Shown here: positions 48,351 through 56,809 of the stretch, in pieces | Numbering within the stretch: the first letter of the stretch is position 1 | Layout of the letters: each line of letters starts with the position of its first letter | Assembly: GCF_042685645.1 (NCBI RefSeq) | Contig: NZ_JBHUNX010000001.1 | Location: forward strand, 2,418,001 to 2,482,000 | Source of the DNA: Salininema proteolyticum | GTDB lineage: Bacteria > Actinomycetota > Actinomycetes > Mycobacteriales > Micromonosporaceae | Length of the DNA stretch: 64,000 bases | Direction of reading: 5' to 3' | The notes under the pieces: model-generated | What the model saw: only the letters and a program-made list of their open reading frames with translations | Databases searched by the model: none | What the model was told of the DNA's origin: nothing | Program-made: the position numbers and the translations under genes

Positions 48351-49796
48351 CTAGGCGAAGAGCTTTTCGATGGCGTCGATGCCGAAGTAGGCGAGGAAGA
48401 CCAGGCCGGTGATCCAGATGATCAAGCCGGGCTCGCGCCACTTGCCGCGCACGACCTTGATGACGATGTAGGAGATGACTCCCGCGCCGACGCCGGCCGT
48501 GACGGAGTAGGTGAACGGGGTGATGGCCATGATGAGGAACGCCGGGATGGCGATCTCGGTGTCCTGCCAGTCGATGTGCCGGGCCTGCATGGCCATGAGC
48601 CCGCCCACGAGGACCAGCGCCGGGGCGGCGGCCTGCTGCGGGACCACGGCCGCGAGCGGCACGAGGAACATGGTGACTCCGAACATGGCGCCGGAGGTGA
48701 CGCTGGCCAGCCCGGTGCGGGCGCCGTCGCCGACGCCGGCGGCGGACTCCACGAAGACGGTGTTGGCGCTGGAGGAGGTGACTCCTCCGAAGGCGGCGGC
48801 GAACCCGTCGACGGTGAGCGCGGTGCCCACGCCCCTCATCTGGCCGGTCTTCTCGTCGGTCAGCTTGGCCTCCTGGCCGACGGCGATGATGGTGCCCATG
48901 GCGTCGAAGAAGCCCGACAGCACCAGCGTGAACAGGAAGACGAACAGGGTGAGGGGCCCGACGGCGGTGATGGCGCCGAAGATGTCGACCTGGCCGAAGA
49001 GGCTGAAGTCGGGCAGGGAGACGATCTTGTCGGGCAGGTTGGGGGCCACCAGGCCCCATTCGCCGTCGTCGAGTCCGACCGCCGAGTGGAGGACCATGGC
49101 CAGGACGGTGGCGGTCACGATGCCGATGAGGACCGATCCGGGGGTCCTGCGGGACCACAGGGCGATCATGACGAGGAAGCCGACGGCGAAGACCACGATG
49201 GGCCAGCCGGTGAGGACGCCGCCGTCGCCCAGGTCGACGGGCTTGCCTTCTCCGGGGGTGACGAAGCCGGCGTTCACCAGGCCGATGAAGGCGATGAACA
49301 GTCCCAGGCCGACGCCGATGGCGTGCTTGAGGTCTTTGGGTATGGCCCGCATGATCGCCGTGCGCGCGCCGGAGACGGCGAGGATGACGATGAGGAGGCC
49401 TTCGAGGACCACGAGTCCCATGGCCTGGGGCCAGGTCACGTGGGGGACGATCTGGTAGGCCAGGACGGCGTTGACCGTCAGGGCCGCCGCCAGCGCGAGC
49501 GGGACCCTTCCGATGACGCCCATGGCGAGGGTGGCGATGCAGGCGGAGAACGCGGTCATGGTCGTGACGCCGACGACCGAGAGCTGCTCTCCGTTGACGT
49601 CCGTCGCTCCGGAGAGGATCAACGGGTTGAGGATGACGATGTAGGCCATCGCCATGAAGGTGGTCAGTCCACCGCGGACTTCGGTAGCCACCGTGCTGCC
49701 GCGCTCGGTGATGGAGAACCAGCGGTCGACGAGTCCTCTCGGTGACTCGCCGCGCGGCTCGTCCGGAGCCTGGCGGTCGGTCTCGGTAGTGGCCAT
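48351..49796 (-). CDS. NCS2-family purine permease (AzgA/PbuG-like)
   Basis: The 481-residue transporter has about 12-14 membrane helices. Its N-terminal signature is EVRGGLTTFMAMAYIVILNPLIL, and the substrate-site segments include SGFFDAMGTIIAVGQ and GGVTSSSANTVFVESAAGVGDGARTGLA. AzgA-type members import adenine, guanine and hypoxanthine with protons. The ATG follows GGGAG. It is the first gene of operon 2, downstream of a strong terminator. Confidence 0.92.
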   Translation of the reverse strand: MATTETDRQAPDEPRGESPRGLVDRWFSITERGSTVATEVRGGLTTFMAMAYIVILNPLILSGATDVNGEQLSVVGVTTMTAFSACIATLAMGVIGRVPLALAAALTVNAVLAYQIVPHVTWPQAMGLVVLEGLLIVILAVSGARTAIMRAIPKDLKHAIGVGLGLFIAFIGLVNAGFVTPGEGKPVDLGDGGVLTGWPIVVFAVGFLVMIALWSRRTPGSVLIGIVTATVLAMVLHSAVGLDDGEWGLVAPNLPDKIVSLPDFSLFGQVDIFGAITAVGPLTLFVFLFTLVLSGFFDAMGTIIAVGQEAKLTDEKTGQMRGVGTALTVDGFAAAFGGVTSSSANTVFVESAAGVGDGARTGLASVTSGAMFGVTMFLVPLAAVVPQQAAAPALVLVGGLMAMQARHIDWQDTEIAIPAFLIMAITPFTYSVTAGVGAGVISYIVIKVVRGKWREPGLIIWITGLVFLAYFGIDAIEKLFA

Positions 49797-49878
49797 TTCT
49801 TAAACTCCCACTTTTGGTTGTTCGTCAAGGACAAGGAGACGGACGGGGCGAGCGGGAACAAGTCCCCTCCGCCTCTGG

Positions 49879-49917
49879 GCGGGCGGGGTGCCGGAGCGGA
49901 CCGGGCACCCCGCCCGC
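49879..49917 (-). terminator. Terminator of the xanthine dehydrogenase operon
   Basis: A perfect 14-bp stem (49879-49892 with 49904-49917) and 11-base loop lie 40 bases after the XDH large-subunit stop and before the permease start. Confidence 0.75.
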
Positions 49918-49956
49918 GGGGTGCGCTGGAGATGAGTCCAGCGGGCTATGCGGTTG

Positions 49957-52275
49957 TCACGTACCGGTCAGGTGTTCGGGCCGGATCGGTACTCGGGTGA
50001 GGTCCTTACCCGAGGCGTCGCGGATGGCGGCCGCGATCGCCGGGGTCGAGGACAGGGTCGGCGGTTCGCCGGCGCCGCGCAGCCCGTAGGGGGCGTGCGG
50101 GTCGGCGTTCTCGAGGATCTCGATGCGCATCGGCGGCATGTCGGCGATGGTCGGGATGAGGTAGTCGGTGAACGACGGGTTGCGGACCAGTCCGTCCTTG
50201 ACCTGGATCTCCTCCATGAGCGCGAGGCCGAGGCCCTGCGCGGTGCCGCCGTGGATCTGGCCCTCGAGCGAGAGCCGGTTGAGGATCTTGCCGACGTCCT
50301 GCACCGCCTGCAGTTCGACGACCTTGACCAGGCCCAGTTCCACGTCGACGTCCACGATGGCGCGGTGGACGCAGACGGCGAGCTGCGTGTGGCTGGCGCC
50401 CTGTCCGGTCTCCGGGTCCATGGGCTCGGTCTTGCGGTGGTGGAACTCGCGGACCTCCTCGACCGGCGACTCGAGCACGGAGGCCAGGTCGGAGACGACC
50501 TCTCCCTCCGGGTCGAGGATCTTGCCGTCCTTCAGGACGATCGAGTCGACGGACCTGCCCAGCCGGTCGGCCACCGCGTCGCGGACCGCCTCGCAGGCGG
50601 TCTTGACCGCGCCGCCGGTCATGTAGGACTGGCGGGAGGCCGACGAGGAACCGCCGGAGCCGACGTTGAGGTCGGAGGGCAGCATGGTGACCTGCTCGAC
50701 GCCCAGCTCGGTCCGGGCGATCTGGGCCAGAATGGTGATCAGGCCCTGCCCCACCTCGGCGGCGGCGGTGTGGACCGACGCGGCCGGCTCGCCGTTGATC
50801 AGCTCCAGGCGGACCCGCGCCGTGGAGTAATCGTCGAAGCCCTCGGAGAAGCAGATGTTCTTGATGCCCACGCCGTAGCCGATGCCGCGGCGCACGCCCT
50901 CGCCGTGCGAGGTGTTGCCGAGGCCTCCGGGGAGGTCGTAGCGCTCGAACTCGCCCTCGTCCCGTTCGGGCGGCAGCGGCATGGCCTCCAGCCGGTCGAG
51001 CATCTCCGCCAGCGGCGTCGGCGCGTCGAGGACCTGCCCGGTGGCGATCTTCGAGCCTTCGGACACGGCGTTGATCTGGCGGAACTTCACGGGGCTCATG
51101 CCCAGCGCGTCCGCCATCTTGTCCATCATGGACTCGTAGGCGTAGCAGGCCTGCACCGCGCCGAAGCCGCGCATGGCGCCGCAGGGCGGGTTGTTGGAGT
51201 AGGTCCCGTAGGCGATCAGGTCGATGTTCGGCACCACGTAGGGGCCGATGCCGAGCGACGCCGCGCCGGGAACGACGTTCGGAGTCGCCGAGGCGTAGGC
51301 GCCGCCGTCGAGAACGATCTCGACCCGGGCGTACAGGAGCTTGCCGTCCTTGTCGGCGCCGTACTCGTACTTCATCTGCGCCGGGTGGCGGTGCACGTGG
51401 CCGTAGAAGGACTCCTCGCGGTTGTACATCATCTTCACCGGCTTGCCGATCCGCATGGCCAGCAGCGCCGCGTGGATCTGGCAGGAGATGTCCTCTCTGC
51501 CGCCGAACGCGCCGCCGACGCCCGAGAGCGTCATGCGGATCTTGTCCTCCGGGAGGTCCAGCACGGGAGCCATCTGCCAGAGGTCCCAGTGCAGCCACTG
51601 GGTCGAGACGTACAGGTCCACGCCGCCGTCCTCGGCCGGAACGGCCAGGGCCGACTCCGGCCCCAGGAACGCCTGGTCCTGCATGCCGACCTCGAACTTC
51701 TCCGAGACGACCACGTGGGCCCCGGCCTTGGCCCCCTCCACGTCGCCGACCTTGACCGGCTGGGCGCGGACGATGTTGCCGTGCTCGTGGAGCTTCGGTC
51801 CGCCCTTCTCCCCCAGGGGATCGGCGATCGCCTGGTAGGGGTCCTTCAGGGGCTCGAGCACCTCGTACTCGACCTCGATGAGTTTGAGGGCCTGGCGGGC
51901 GGTCTCGGGGTGGTCGGCGGCCAGCACCGCCACCGGCTCGCCCTTGTAGCGGACCACGTTCTCTGCCAGCACCGGCTGGTCGTGGTGGTCGAGCCCGTGA
52001 ATGTTCTCACCGGGGATGTCCTCGGCGGTCAGGACGGCGCGGACGCCGTCCATCTTGAGCGCCGGACCTATGTCGATGGACTTGATCTCTGCGTACGGAT
52101 GCGGGCTGCGCAGGGTCGCGCCCCAGACCATGCCGTCCATCCACATGTCCGACGAGTAGCCGAACTCGCCGCGGACCTTCTGGCGGCCGTCGGGACGCAG
52201 CGGGCTGTCGCCCACTCCCCCGCCGCGGACGTTCTGGGAAACCGGTGCGGGACTGCGGAGAGGAGAGCTCATCAT
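49957..52275 (-). CDS. Xanthine dehydrogenase, molybdopterin-binding subunit
   Basis: The 772-residue large subunit holds the molybdenum site that hydroxylates hypoxanthine or xanthine. Family marks are SPHPYAEIKSIDIGPAL, TQWLHWDLWQMAPVL, GVGGAFGGREDISCQIHAALLA, NPPCGAMRGFGAVQACYAYE, ASRQSYMTGGAVKTACEAV and the catalytic Glu in GLRGAGEPPTLSSTPAIAAAI. The first ATG overlaps the 8-oxoguanine deaminase stop as ATGA; a second ATG directly after it is also possible. It is the last gene of operon 1. Confidence 0.93.
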   Translation of the reverse strand: MMSSPLRSPAPVSQNVRGGGVGDSPLRPDGRQKVRGEFGYSSDMWMDGMVWGATLRSPHPYAEIKSIDIGPALKMDGVRAVLTAEDIPGENIHGLDHHDQPVLAENVVRYKGEPVAVLAADHPETARQALKLIEVEYEVLEPLKDPYQAIADPLGEKGGPKLHEHGNIVRAQPVKVGDVEGAKAGAHVVVSEKFEVGMQDQAFLGPESALAVPAEDGGVDLYVSTQWLHWDLWQMAPVLDLPEDKIRMTLSGVGGAFGGREDISCQIHAALLAMRIGKPVKMMYNREESFYGHVHRHPAQMKYEYGADKDGKLLYARVEIVLDGGAYASATPNVVPGAASLGIGPYVVPNIDLIAYGTYSNNPPCGAMRGFGAVQACYAYESMMDKMADALGMSPVKFRQINAVSEGSKIATGQVLDAPTPLAEMLDRLEAMPLPPERDEGEFERYDLPGGLGNTSHGEGVRRGIGYGVGIKNICFSEGFDDYSTARVRLELINGEPAASVHTAAAEVGQGLITILAQIARTELGVEQVTMLPSDLNVGSGGSSSASRQSYMTGGAVKTACEAVRDAVADRLGRSVDSIVLKDGKILDPEGEVVSDLASVLESPVEEVREFHHRKTEPMDPETGQGASHTQLAVCVHRAIVDVDVELGLVKVVELQAVQDVGKILNRLSLEGQIHGGTAQGLGLALMEEIQVKDGLVRNPSFTDYLIPTIADMPPMRIEILENADPHAPYGLRGAGEPPTLSSTPAIAAAIRDASGKDLTRVPIRPEHLTGT

Positions 52276-53642
52276 CGTCCTCCGTTCGTGATCTTGAGGT
52301 GGACGCGGCGCGCCTCGCGCGCCAGCTCCGCCTCGTCGGCCTTGAGCAGGCTGCCCTCGGAGACGATCCGGTCGCCGCCGACGGTCAGGAGTTTCAGCGG
52401 GGCGGGGGCGCCGAGGACCAGCGCGACGACGGGGTCGACGATGTCGGCGTGGGCCAGACCGTCGAGCTGCCAGAGAGCGATGTCGGCCATCTTGCCGACC
52501 TCCAGCGATCCGATCTCGTCCTGGCGGCCCAGCACTCGCGCGCCGCCGATGGTGGCCATCTCGAGGGACTGCCGGCAGGTCATCGCGTCCGGCCCGTTCT
52601 TCTGGCGGGCGGTGTAGACGGCCTGGCGCATCTCCTCGACCAGCATGTTGGACTCCTGGCTGGCCGCGCCGTCCACGCCGAGCCCGACGGGGACGTTCGC
52701 CTGCAGGAGCCGCGGCATGTCCGCCAGGCCGGTGCCCAGCCGCGCGTTGGAGCTCGGGCAGTGCGCCGCCCCGGTACCGGTGGCGCCCATGAGCTTCACG
52801 GCGTTGTCCGAGAGGTGGACGGCGTGGGCGTACCACACGTCGTCGCCGACCCAGCCGAGCGACTCCATGTACTCCACGGGGTCGCAGCCGTGGGTCCTCT
52901 GGCAGAACTCCTCCTCGTCCAGCGACTCGCACAAGTGCGTGTGGAGCCGGACGCCCTTGCGTCGGGCCAGTTCGGCGCTCTTCTCCAGCAGCTCGCTGGA
53001 GACCGAGAACGGAGAGCACGGAGCCACGTCGACCCTCAGCATCGAGCCGAAGGACGAGTCGTGATACCGGTCGATGGCCTCCTCTGTGGACGAGAGGGCC
53101 TCGTCGAGCGACTCGACGATCCGGTCGGGCGGGAGCCCGCCCTGGGACTCGCCGCGGTCCATCGACCCCCGTGTCGCGTGGAAGCGCAGGCCGCTGGCGC
53201 GGGCCGACTCGATCCACGCCTCGGTTATCTCCTCGCGCTGCCCGCGCGGGAAAACGTAGTGGTGGTCGGAGCTGGAGGTGCATCCGGTCAGCGCCAACCA
53301 CCCGAGACCGCCCCGTACCGCCGTGGAGACCCACTCCGCGTCCAGTCGACCCCAAACGGGGTACAGGGCGGTCAGCCATTGGAAGAGCGTGTGGTCGTAC
53401 GCCATGCCCCTGGTCACCCACTGGTACAGGTGGTGGTGGGTGTTGACCAGGCCCGGCGTGGCGAAGCAGCCCTCGCCGTCCACGCGCTCTGTCGGGATGT
53501 CGTCGGAGTACGCCGGCGCCCGGCCCTCTCCGACCGCCGTGATCCTGCCGTCCTCGACGACCACGTGCCCCGAGGCGTACTCGTTGCGCGCGGCGTCGAC
53601 GGTGGCGATCGCGGCGTTGTCGATCACAAGTCTCTTACTCAT
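52272..53642 (-). CDS. 8-oxoguanine deaminase (amidohydrolase family)
   Basis: The 456-residue amidohydrolase has a metal-binding NTHHHLYQW (His-x-His), [34 protein letters not shown] and the catalytic Asp in [13 protein letters not shown]. Relatives deaminate 8-oxoguanine to urate, and some accept guanine or isocytosine. Its position between the small and large XDH subunit genes, overlapping both, places it firmly in urate formation. The 8-oxoguanine assignment rests on resemblance to annotated actinobacterial proteins and not on a unique motif. Confidence 0.85.
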   Translation of the reverse strand: MSKRLVIDNAAIATVDAARNEYASGHVVVEDGRITAVGEGRAPAYSDDIPTERVDGEGCFATPGLVNTHHHLYQWVTRGMAYDHTLFQWLTALYPVWGRLDAEWVSTAVRGGLGWLALTGCTSSSDHHYVFPRGQREEITEAWIESARASGLRFHATRGSMDRGESQGGLPPDRIVESLDEALSSTEEAIDRYHDSSFGSMLRVDVAPCSPFSVSSELLEKSAELARRKGVRLHTHLCESLDEEEFCQRTHGCDPVEYMESLGWVGDDVWYAHAVHLSDNAVKLMGATGTGAAHCPSSNARLGTGLADMPRLLQANVPVGLGVDGAASQESNMLVEEMRQAVYTARQKNGPDAMTCRQSLEMATIGGARVLGRQDEIGSLEVGKMADIALWQLDGLAHADIVDPVVALVLGAPAPLKLLTVGGDRIVSEGSLLKADEAELAREARRVHLKITNGGR

Positions 53643-54108
53643 CGCCCCTCCTCGCGGCGGCGAGGCGGACGGCGTCGAGGATCTTCTCGTATCCGGTGCA
53701 GCGGCACAGGTTGCCCGCCAGCGCCTCCCGGATCTCCGAGTCGCTCGGGTCCGGCTCGCGCTCGATCAGCTCCCCGGCCTGCATCAGCAGGCCCGGGGTG
53801 CAGAAACCGCACTGCACGGCGCCGGCGTCCACGAAGGCCGACTGAATCGCGGAGAAGTCCTTCCCCTCGGGGGCCAGCCCCTCCACGGTGCGGACCTCGC
53901 GCCCCTCGGCCTGCCCGGCGGCCACCAGACAGGAGCACACGGGGCTGCCGTCCAGATAGACGGTGCAGGAACCGCACTCGCCCTGTTCGCAGGCGTTCTT
54001 CGAACCCGGGAAGCCGAGGCGCTCGCGCAGCACGTGCAGCAGGCTCTCGCCGGCCCACACGTCGTCGGCGGAGACTTCCTCCCCGTTCACCTTGGTGTTC
54101 AGTCGCAT
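53635..54108 (-). CDS. Xanthine dehydrogenase, 2Fe-2S subunit
   Basis: The 157-residue protein carries both clusters. The ferredoxin-like N-terminal half has [21 protein letters not shown] (about 40-60), and the helical half has CGFCTPG and CRCTGYEKI. It passes electrons from the molybdenum site to FAD. Its start overlaps the FAD subunit stop by 10 bases and its stop overlaps the deaminase start by 8, so all are co-translated. Confidence 0.96.
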   Translation of the reverse strand: MRLNTKVNGEEVSADDVWAGESLLHVLRERLGFPGSKNACEQGECGSCTVYLDGSPVCSCLVAAGQAEGREVRTVEGLAPEGKDFSAIQSAFVDAGAVQCGFCTPGLLMQAGELIEREPDPSDSEIREALAGNLCRCTGYEKILDAVRLAAARRGDE

Positions 54109-54959
54109 TGGTATTCCTTCCACGCCCAGCCGAGAGCGCGGCGGGCGACAGTGGCCAGGGCGTGGAGCCGGTAGGCGGCCGATCCACGCACGTCGTCGAT
54201 GGGGCTGGCGGCGGAGGACACCAGCTCGCCGAAGCGGCGGGCCAGCTCCTCGTCCAGGTCGCCCCGCGTCTCCCACGGCAGCTCCCTCTCCAGGAGCTCT
54301 TCGGCCTCGCGGGCCCTCCTCGGGGTCGGGGCCGCCGATCCGACGCCGGTGCCCACCGCGCGGTTCCCCGTGTCCAGGGCGATGGCGAAGGCGCACACGG
54401 CGATCACCATGGCGTTGCGGGTGCCGATCTTGGAGAACTGCTGCGGACCGCGCTTCTCCGGGACCAGTACCGCCGTGATCAGCTCGTTCGGCTCGAGGAC
54501 GCTGCGCTTCACTCCGGTGAAGAAGTCCTCTGCCTTGACGGTCCTCTTGCCGTTCGTGCTGGCCAGCTCTATCTCGGCGCCCACCGCCAGGAGCGGCGGG
54601 TGGCCGTCGCCGGCCGGGGAGGCGGCGCCCAGGTTTCCGCCGAGCGAGCCGCGATTGCGGATCTGCGGGGAACCGACGGTCCGGGCGGCCTGCGCGAGGC
54701 CGGGGAGGCGGTCGCCCAGCTCCTCGATGATCCGGACGTACGGGAGGGTGGCCCCGATGCGGACCACGCCGTCCTCGACGCTCCAGTACTCCAGTTCCTT
54801 GACGCCGTTGAGGTCCATCAGGGACTCGGGGCGGTGGACGTCGAAGTTCATCTCGACCATCACGTCCGTCCCTCCCGACACGGGAACGGTGCCGGGGTGG
54901 CTCGCCTTCGTCTCCAGCGCTTCCGCCAGGCTGTTCGGGCGGTGGAAGTCCATGCTCAT
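54099..54959 (-). CDS. Xanthine dehydrogenase, FAD-binding subunit
   Basis: This 286-residue subunit has the PCMH-type FAD fold: FHRPNSLAEALETKASHPGTVPVSGGTDVMVEM, RTVGSPQIRNRGSLGGNLGAASPAGD and the C-terminal CO dehydrogenase flavoprotein-type domain. It hands electrons to NAD. The start (MSMDFHRP) overlaps the uricase stop as ATGA. Confidence 0.95.
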   Translation of the reverse strand: MSMDFHRPNSLAEALETKASHPGTVPVSGGTDVMVEMNFDVHRPESLMDLNGVKELEYWSVEDGVVRIGATLPYVRIIEELGDRLPGLAQAARTVGSPQIRNRGSLGGNLGAASPAGDGHPPLLAVGAEIELASTNGKRTVKAEDFFTGVKRSVLEPNELITAVLVPEKRGPQQFSKIGTRNAMVIAVCAFAIALDTGNRAVGTGVGSAAPTPRRAREAEELLERELPWETRGDLDEELARRFGELVSSAASPIDDVRGSAAYRLHALATVARRALGWAWKEYQCD

Positions 54960-55783
54960 CGGCGCTCCACCGTCCCTTCGATGAGGCCGTACGGGCGGTC
55001 GGCGGCGAAGAAGACCAGGCCGGGGTTGTCCAGTTCGAACGGCTCCAGGTCCACCAGGAAGTGGTGCTTGTTCGGCAGCGTCAGGGTCACTCGGTCCACT
55101 TGCGGCAGGACCTCGATGACCTTGGCCCCCATCGCGTAGAGAGTCTGCTGGAGGGAGAGGGAGTAGGTGTCGCGGAAGGCCTCGATCAATGCCGTTCGGG
55201 CCGCCGTGTAGGCCTTGTTCCAATCCACGTCGGTCTCGGAGAAGTGCCAATCGGCCGTGACCGCGGTGGCGAGGATGCGGTCGGTGGCCGGGGCCAGAGT
55301 CGTGTATTCGTCCACTATGTATCCGGTGAACTCGGAGTCGGTGGAGTTGAGGACCAGCAGGTCCCTCAGGCCCACCGTCACGTCGGGCCTCCCGTTCTCG
55401 TAGACCACGGTGGCCTGCTTGTGCTCGCCGCCGTCGCCGCGGCTGAAGGTGTGGTCGCCGTGCCGGGTCCAGGTGTACTCCTGCAGCGTCACGGTGGCCC
55501 GGTCGATGGACTCCTGCGACCCCGTGAAGTGCTCACCGAGGCGCGCGCCGAACTCCTCGGCGCTCTCGATGCCGTCCCGGGCGAAGGCGAAGACGGTGTT
55601 CTTCTGGGTGTCGGTCGGGAGTACCTTGTCGTTGGCGCCGGTCAGGTGCGTGTCGTCCAGGTCGCCCGCGAGCGCCACGCTCACGTTGAGGTCGACGATC
55701 TCGTGGCGTTCGCTGTCGCGCACCACGCGGACCACGCGCGTCTCGGCTTTCCCGTATCGGTTGGATCCGAGCTCGATAGCCAT
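54956..55783 (-). CDS. Urate oxidase (uricase)
   Basis: The 275-residue enzyme oxidises urate to 5-hydroxyisourate without cofactor. Tunnelling-fold motifs are NRYGKAETRVVRV, LTGANDKVLPTDTQKNTVFAFAR (the Thr of the catalytic Lys-Thr pair region), YTWTRHGDHTFSRG, LVLNSTDSEFTGYI and HHFLVDLEPFELDNPGLVFF. Length is a little below the usual 295-305. It begins just after the HIU hydrolase gene. Confidence 0.95.
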   Translation of the reverse strand: MAIELGSNRYGKAETRVVRVVRDSERHEIVDLNVSVALAGDLDDTHLTGANDKVLPTDTQKNTVFAFARDGIESAEEFGARLGEHFTGSQESIDRATVTLQEYTWTRHGDHTFSRGDGGEHKQATVVYENGRPDVTVGLRDLLVLNSTDSEFTGYIVDEYTTLAPATDRILATAVTADWHFSETDVDWNKAYTAARTALIEAFRDTYSLSLQQTLYAMGAKVIEVLPQVDRVTLTLPNKHHFLVDLEPFELDNPGLVFFAADRPYGLIEGTVERR

Positions 55784-55785
55784 TG

Positions 55786-56109
55786 TTAACTTCCTCTGTA
55801 TGTCGAAAAGGCGAAGGGGCTGGCCAGGAGCGGGACGTGGTAGTGGGCGGCGGCGTCGTCCACAGTGAACGTCACCGTCACCTCGGGGTAGAAGGTGTCG
55901 ACTCCCTTGGCCTTCCAGTAGTCGCCCGTGGCGAACTCGAGGCGATACCGTCCTTCGTGGAGGTCCCATCCCTTGAGGCGGCCGTCCGCGTCGGTCCGTC
56001 CGGAGGCGACCTGTTCGTACGCGCCGTCCTCGAGGCGGTAGAGCCGCAGGCGGACTCCCTCGGCGGGACCGCCGGCCACGGCGTCGAGCACGTGGGTGGA
56101 GAAGCTCAT
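55786..56109 (-). CDS. 5-hydroxyisourate hydrolase (transthyretin-like)
   Basis: The 107-residue protein opens 5-hydroxyisourate to OHCU. The N-terminal STHVLDAVAGGPAEGVRLRLY, the central ATGDYWKAKGVDTFYPEVTVTF and the family's C-terminal signature YRGS are all present, as is HYHVPLLASPFAFSTY. Its start overlaps the OHCU decarboxylase stop as ATGA. Confidence 0.97.
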   Translation of the reverse strand: MSFSTHVLDAVAGGPAEGVRLRLYRLEDGAYEQVASGRTDADGRLKGWDLHEGRYRLEFATGDYWKAKGVDTFYPEVTVTFTVDDAAAHYHVPLLASPFAFSTYRGS

Positions 56110-56606
56110 TCGGTCACCAGCTTTCCTACTCGCAGTTGGACTATCTTCCGCAGTTCCGAGGCGGTCTCGGCGGCCTCCTCGGCCGCTCCGTTGCGGAGGC
56201 GGCGCTTCGCCTCGGCGAGGATCGTCTCGGAGTCCAGCCCGGTGGCGCATATGAGGAACACCTGCCCGAACTTCTCGCGGTACTCGGCGTTGGCCTCGGC
56301 CAGCTCGCCCTTGACCCGCTGGTCCGAGGACTGCGCGGCGCTCTGCTCGCCGCGCGACCAGGCGGACTCGGTGTCCCGCTCCTCGGCCCGGGTGCCGATC
56401 TCGGGGTGCGCCTTGACGGCCAAGTCGATCTGGTCGGCGTCGAGCTCGGCATAGGCCCGGTCGCTGAAGTCCAGGAGCCGATCGAGGCTCTCGAAAGGAC
56501 GGGCCTCGCCGACCGCGTCGGCCCATTCGGGCGAGGCGCAGCAGGCCAGGAGCTCGGCCCGCGCCGTCGGGGCTTCCAGCCCGTTGAACTCAGCCAGCGT
56601 CCACAT
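56106..56606 (-). CDS. OHCU decarboxylase
   Basis: This 166-residue helical enzyme decarboxylates 2-oxo-4-hydroxy-4-carboxy-5-ureidoimidazoline to S-allantoin. The catalytic His is in VKAHPEIGTRA, and the C-terminal FGQVFLICATGLDSETILAEAKRRL is typical. It is the first gene of operon 1, divergent from pucR. Confidence 0.95.
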   Translation of the reverse strand: MWTLAEFNGLEAPTARAELLACCASPEWADAVGEARPFESLDRLLDFSDRAYAELDADQIDLAVKAHPEIGTRAEERDTESAWSRGEQSAAQSSDQRVKGELAEANAEYREKFGQVFLICATGLDSETILAEAKRRLRNGAAEEAAETASELRKIVQLRVGKLVTE

Positions 56607-56653
56607 GTCTCACCTCCACTTCGTCGTGCAAGTCCCTGGGCGGGCCTTGGCGA

Positions 56654-56730
56654 TGTCGAAACCTTAGACGCCTGTTCGAAGGGCCTTCAACTGTCGAGGC
56701 CCACGAAAAACGTCGATGCGCGACCGTCGA
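56654..56730. promoter_or_regulatory. Divergent control region between the urate operon and pucR
   Basis: For the minus strand, TTGAAG (56690-56685), 18 bases and TAAGGT (56666-56661) form a promoter for operon 1. A GAAGG-G-CCTTC palindrome (56678-56688) overlaps its -35 box. Four copies of YGTCGA (starting 56654, 56692, 56711 and 56725) are scattered over the region and may be PucR contacts. Confidence 0.45.
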
Positions 56731-56809
56731 TATTTGGAGGATCACCCAAGACCCGGCCCACGGCACCTTCTGTTAACCTCATGACCACCACCAGTGGGAG
56801 GAGGCACTC

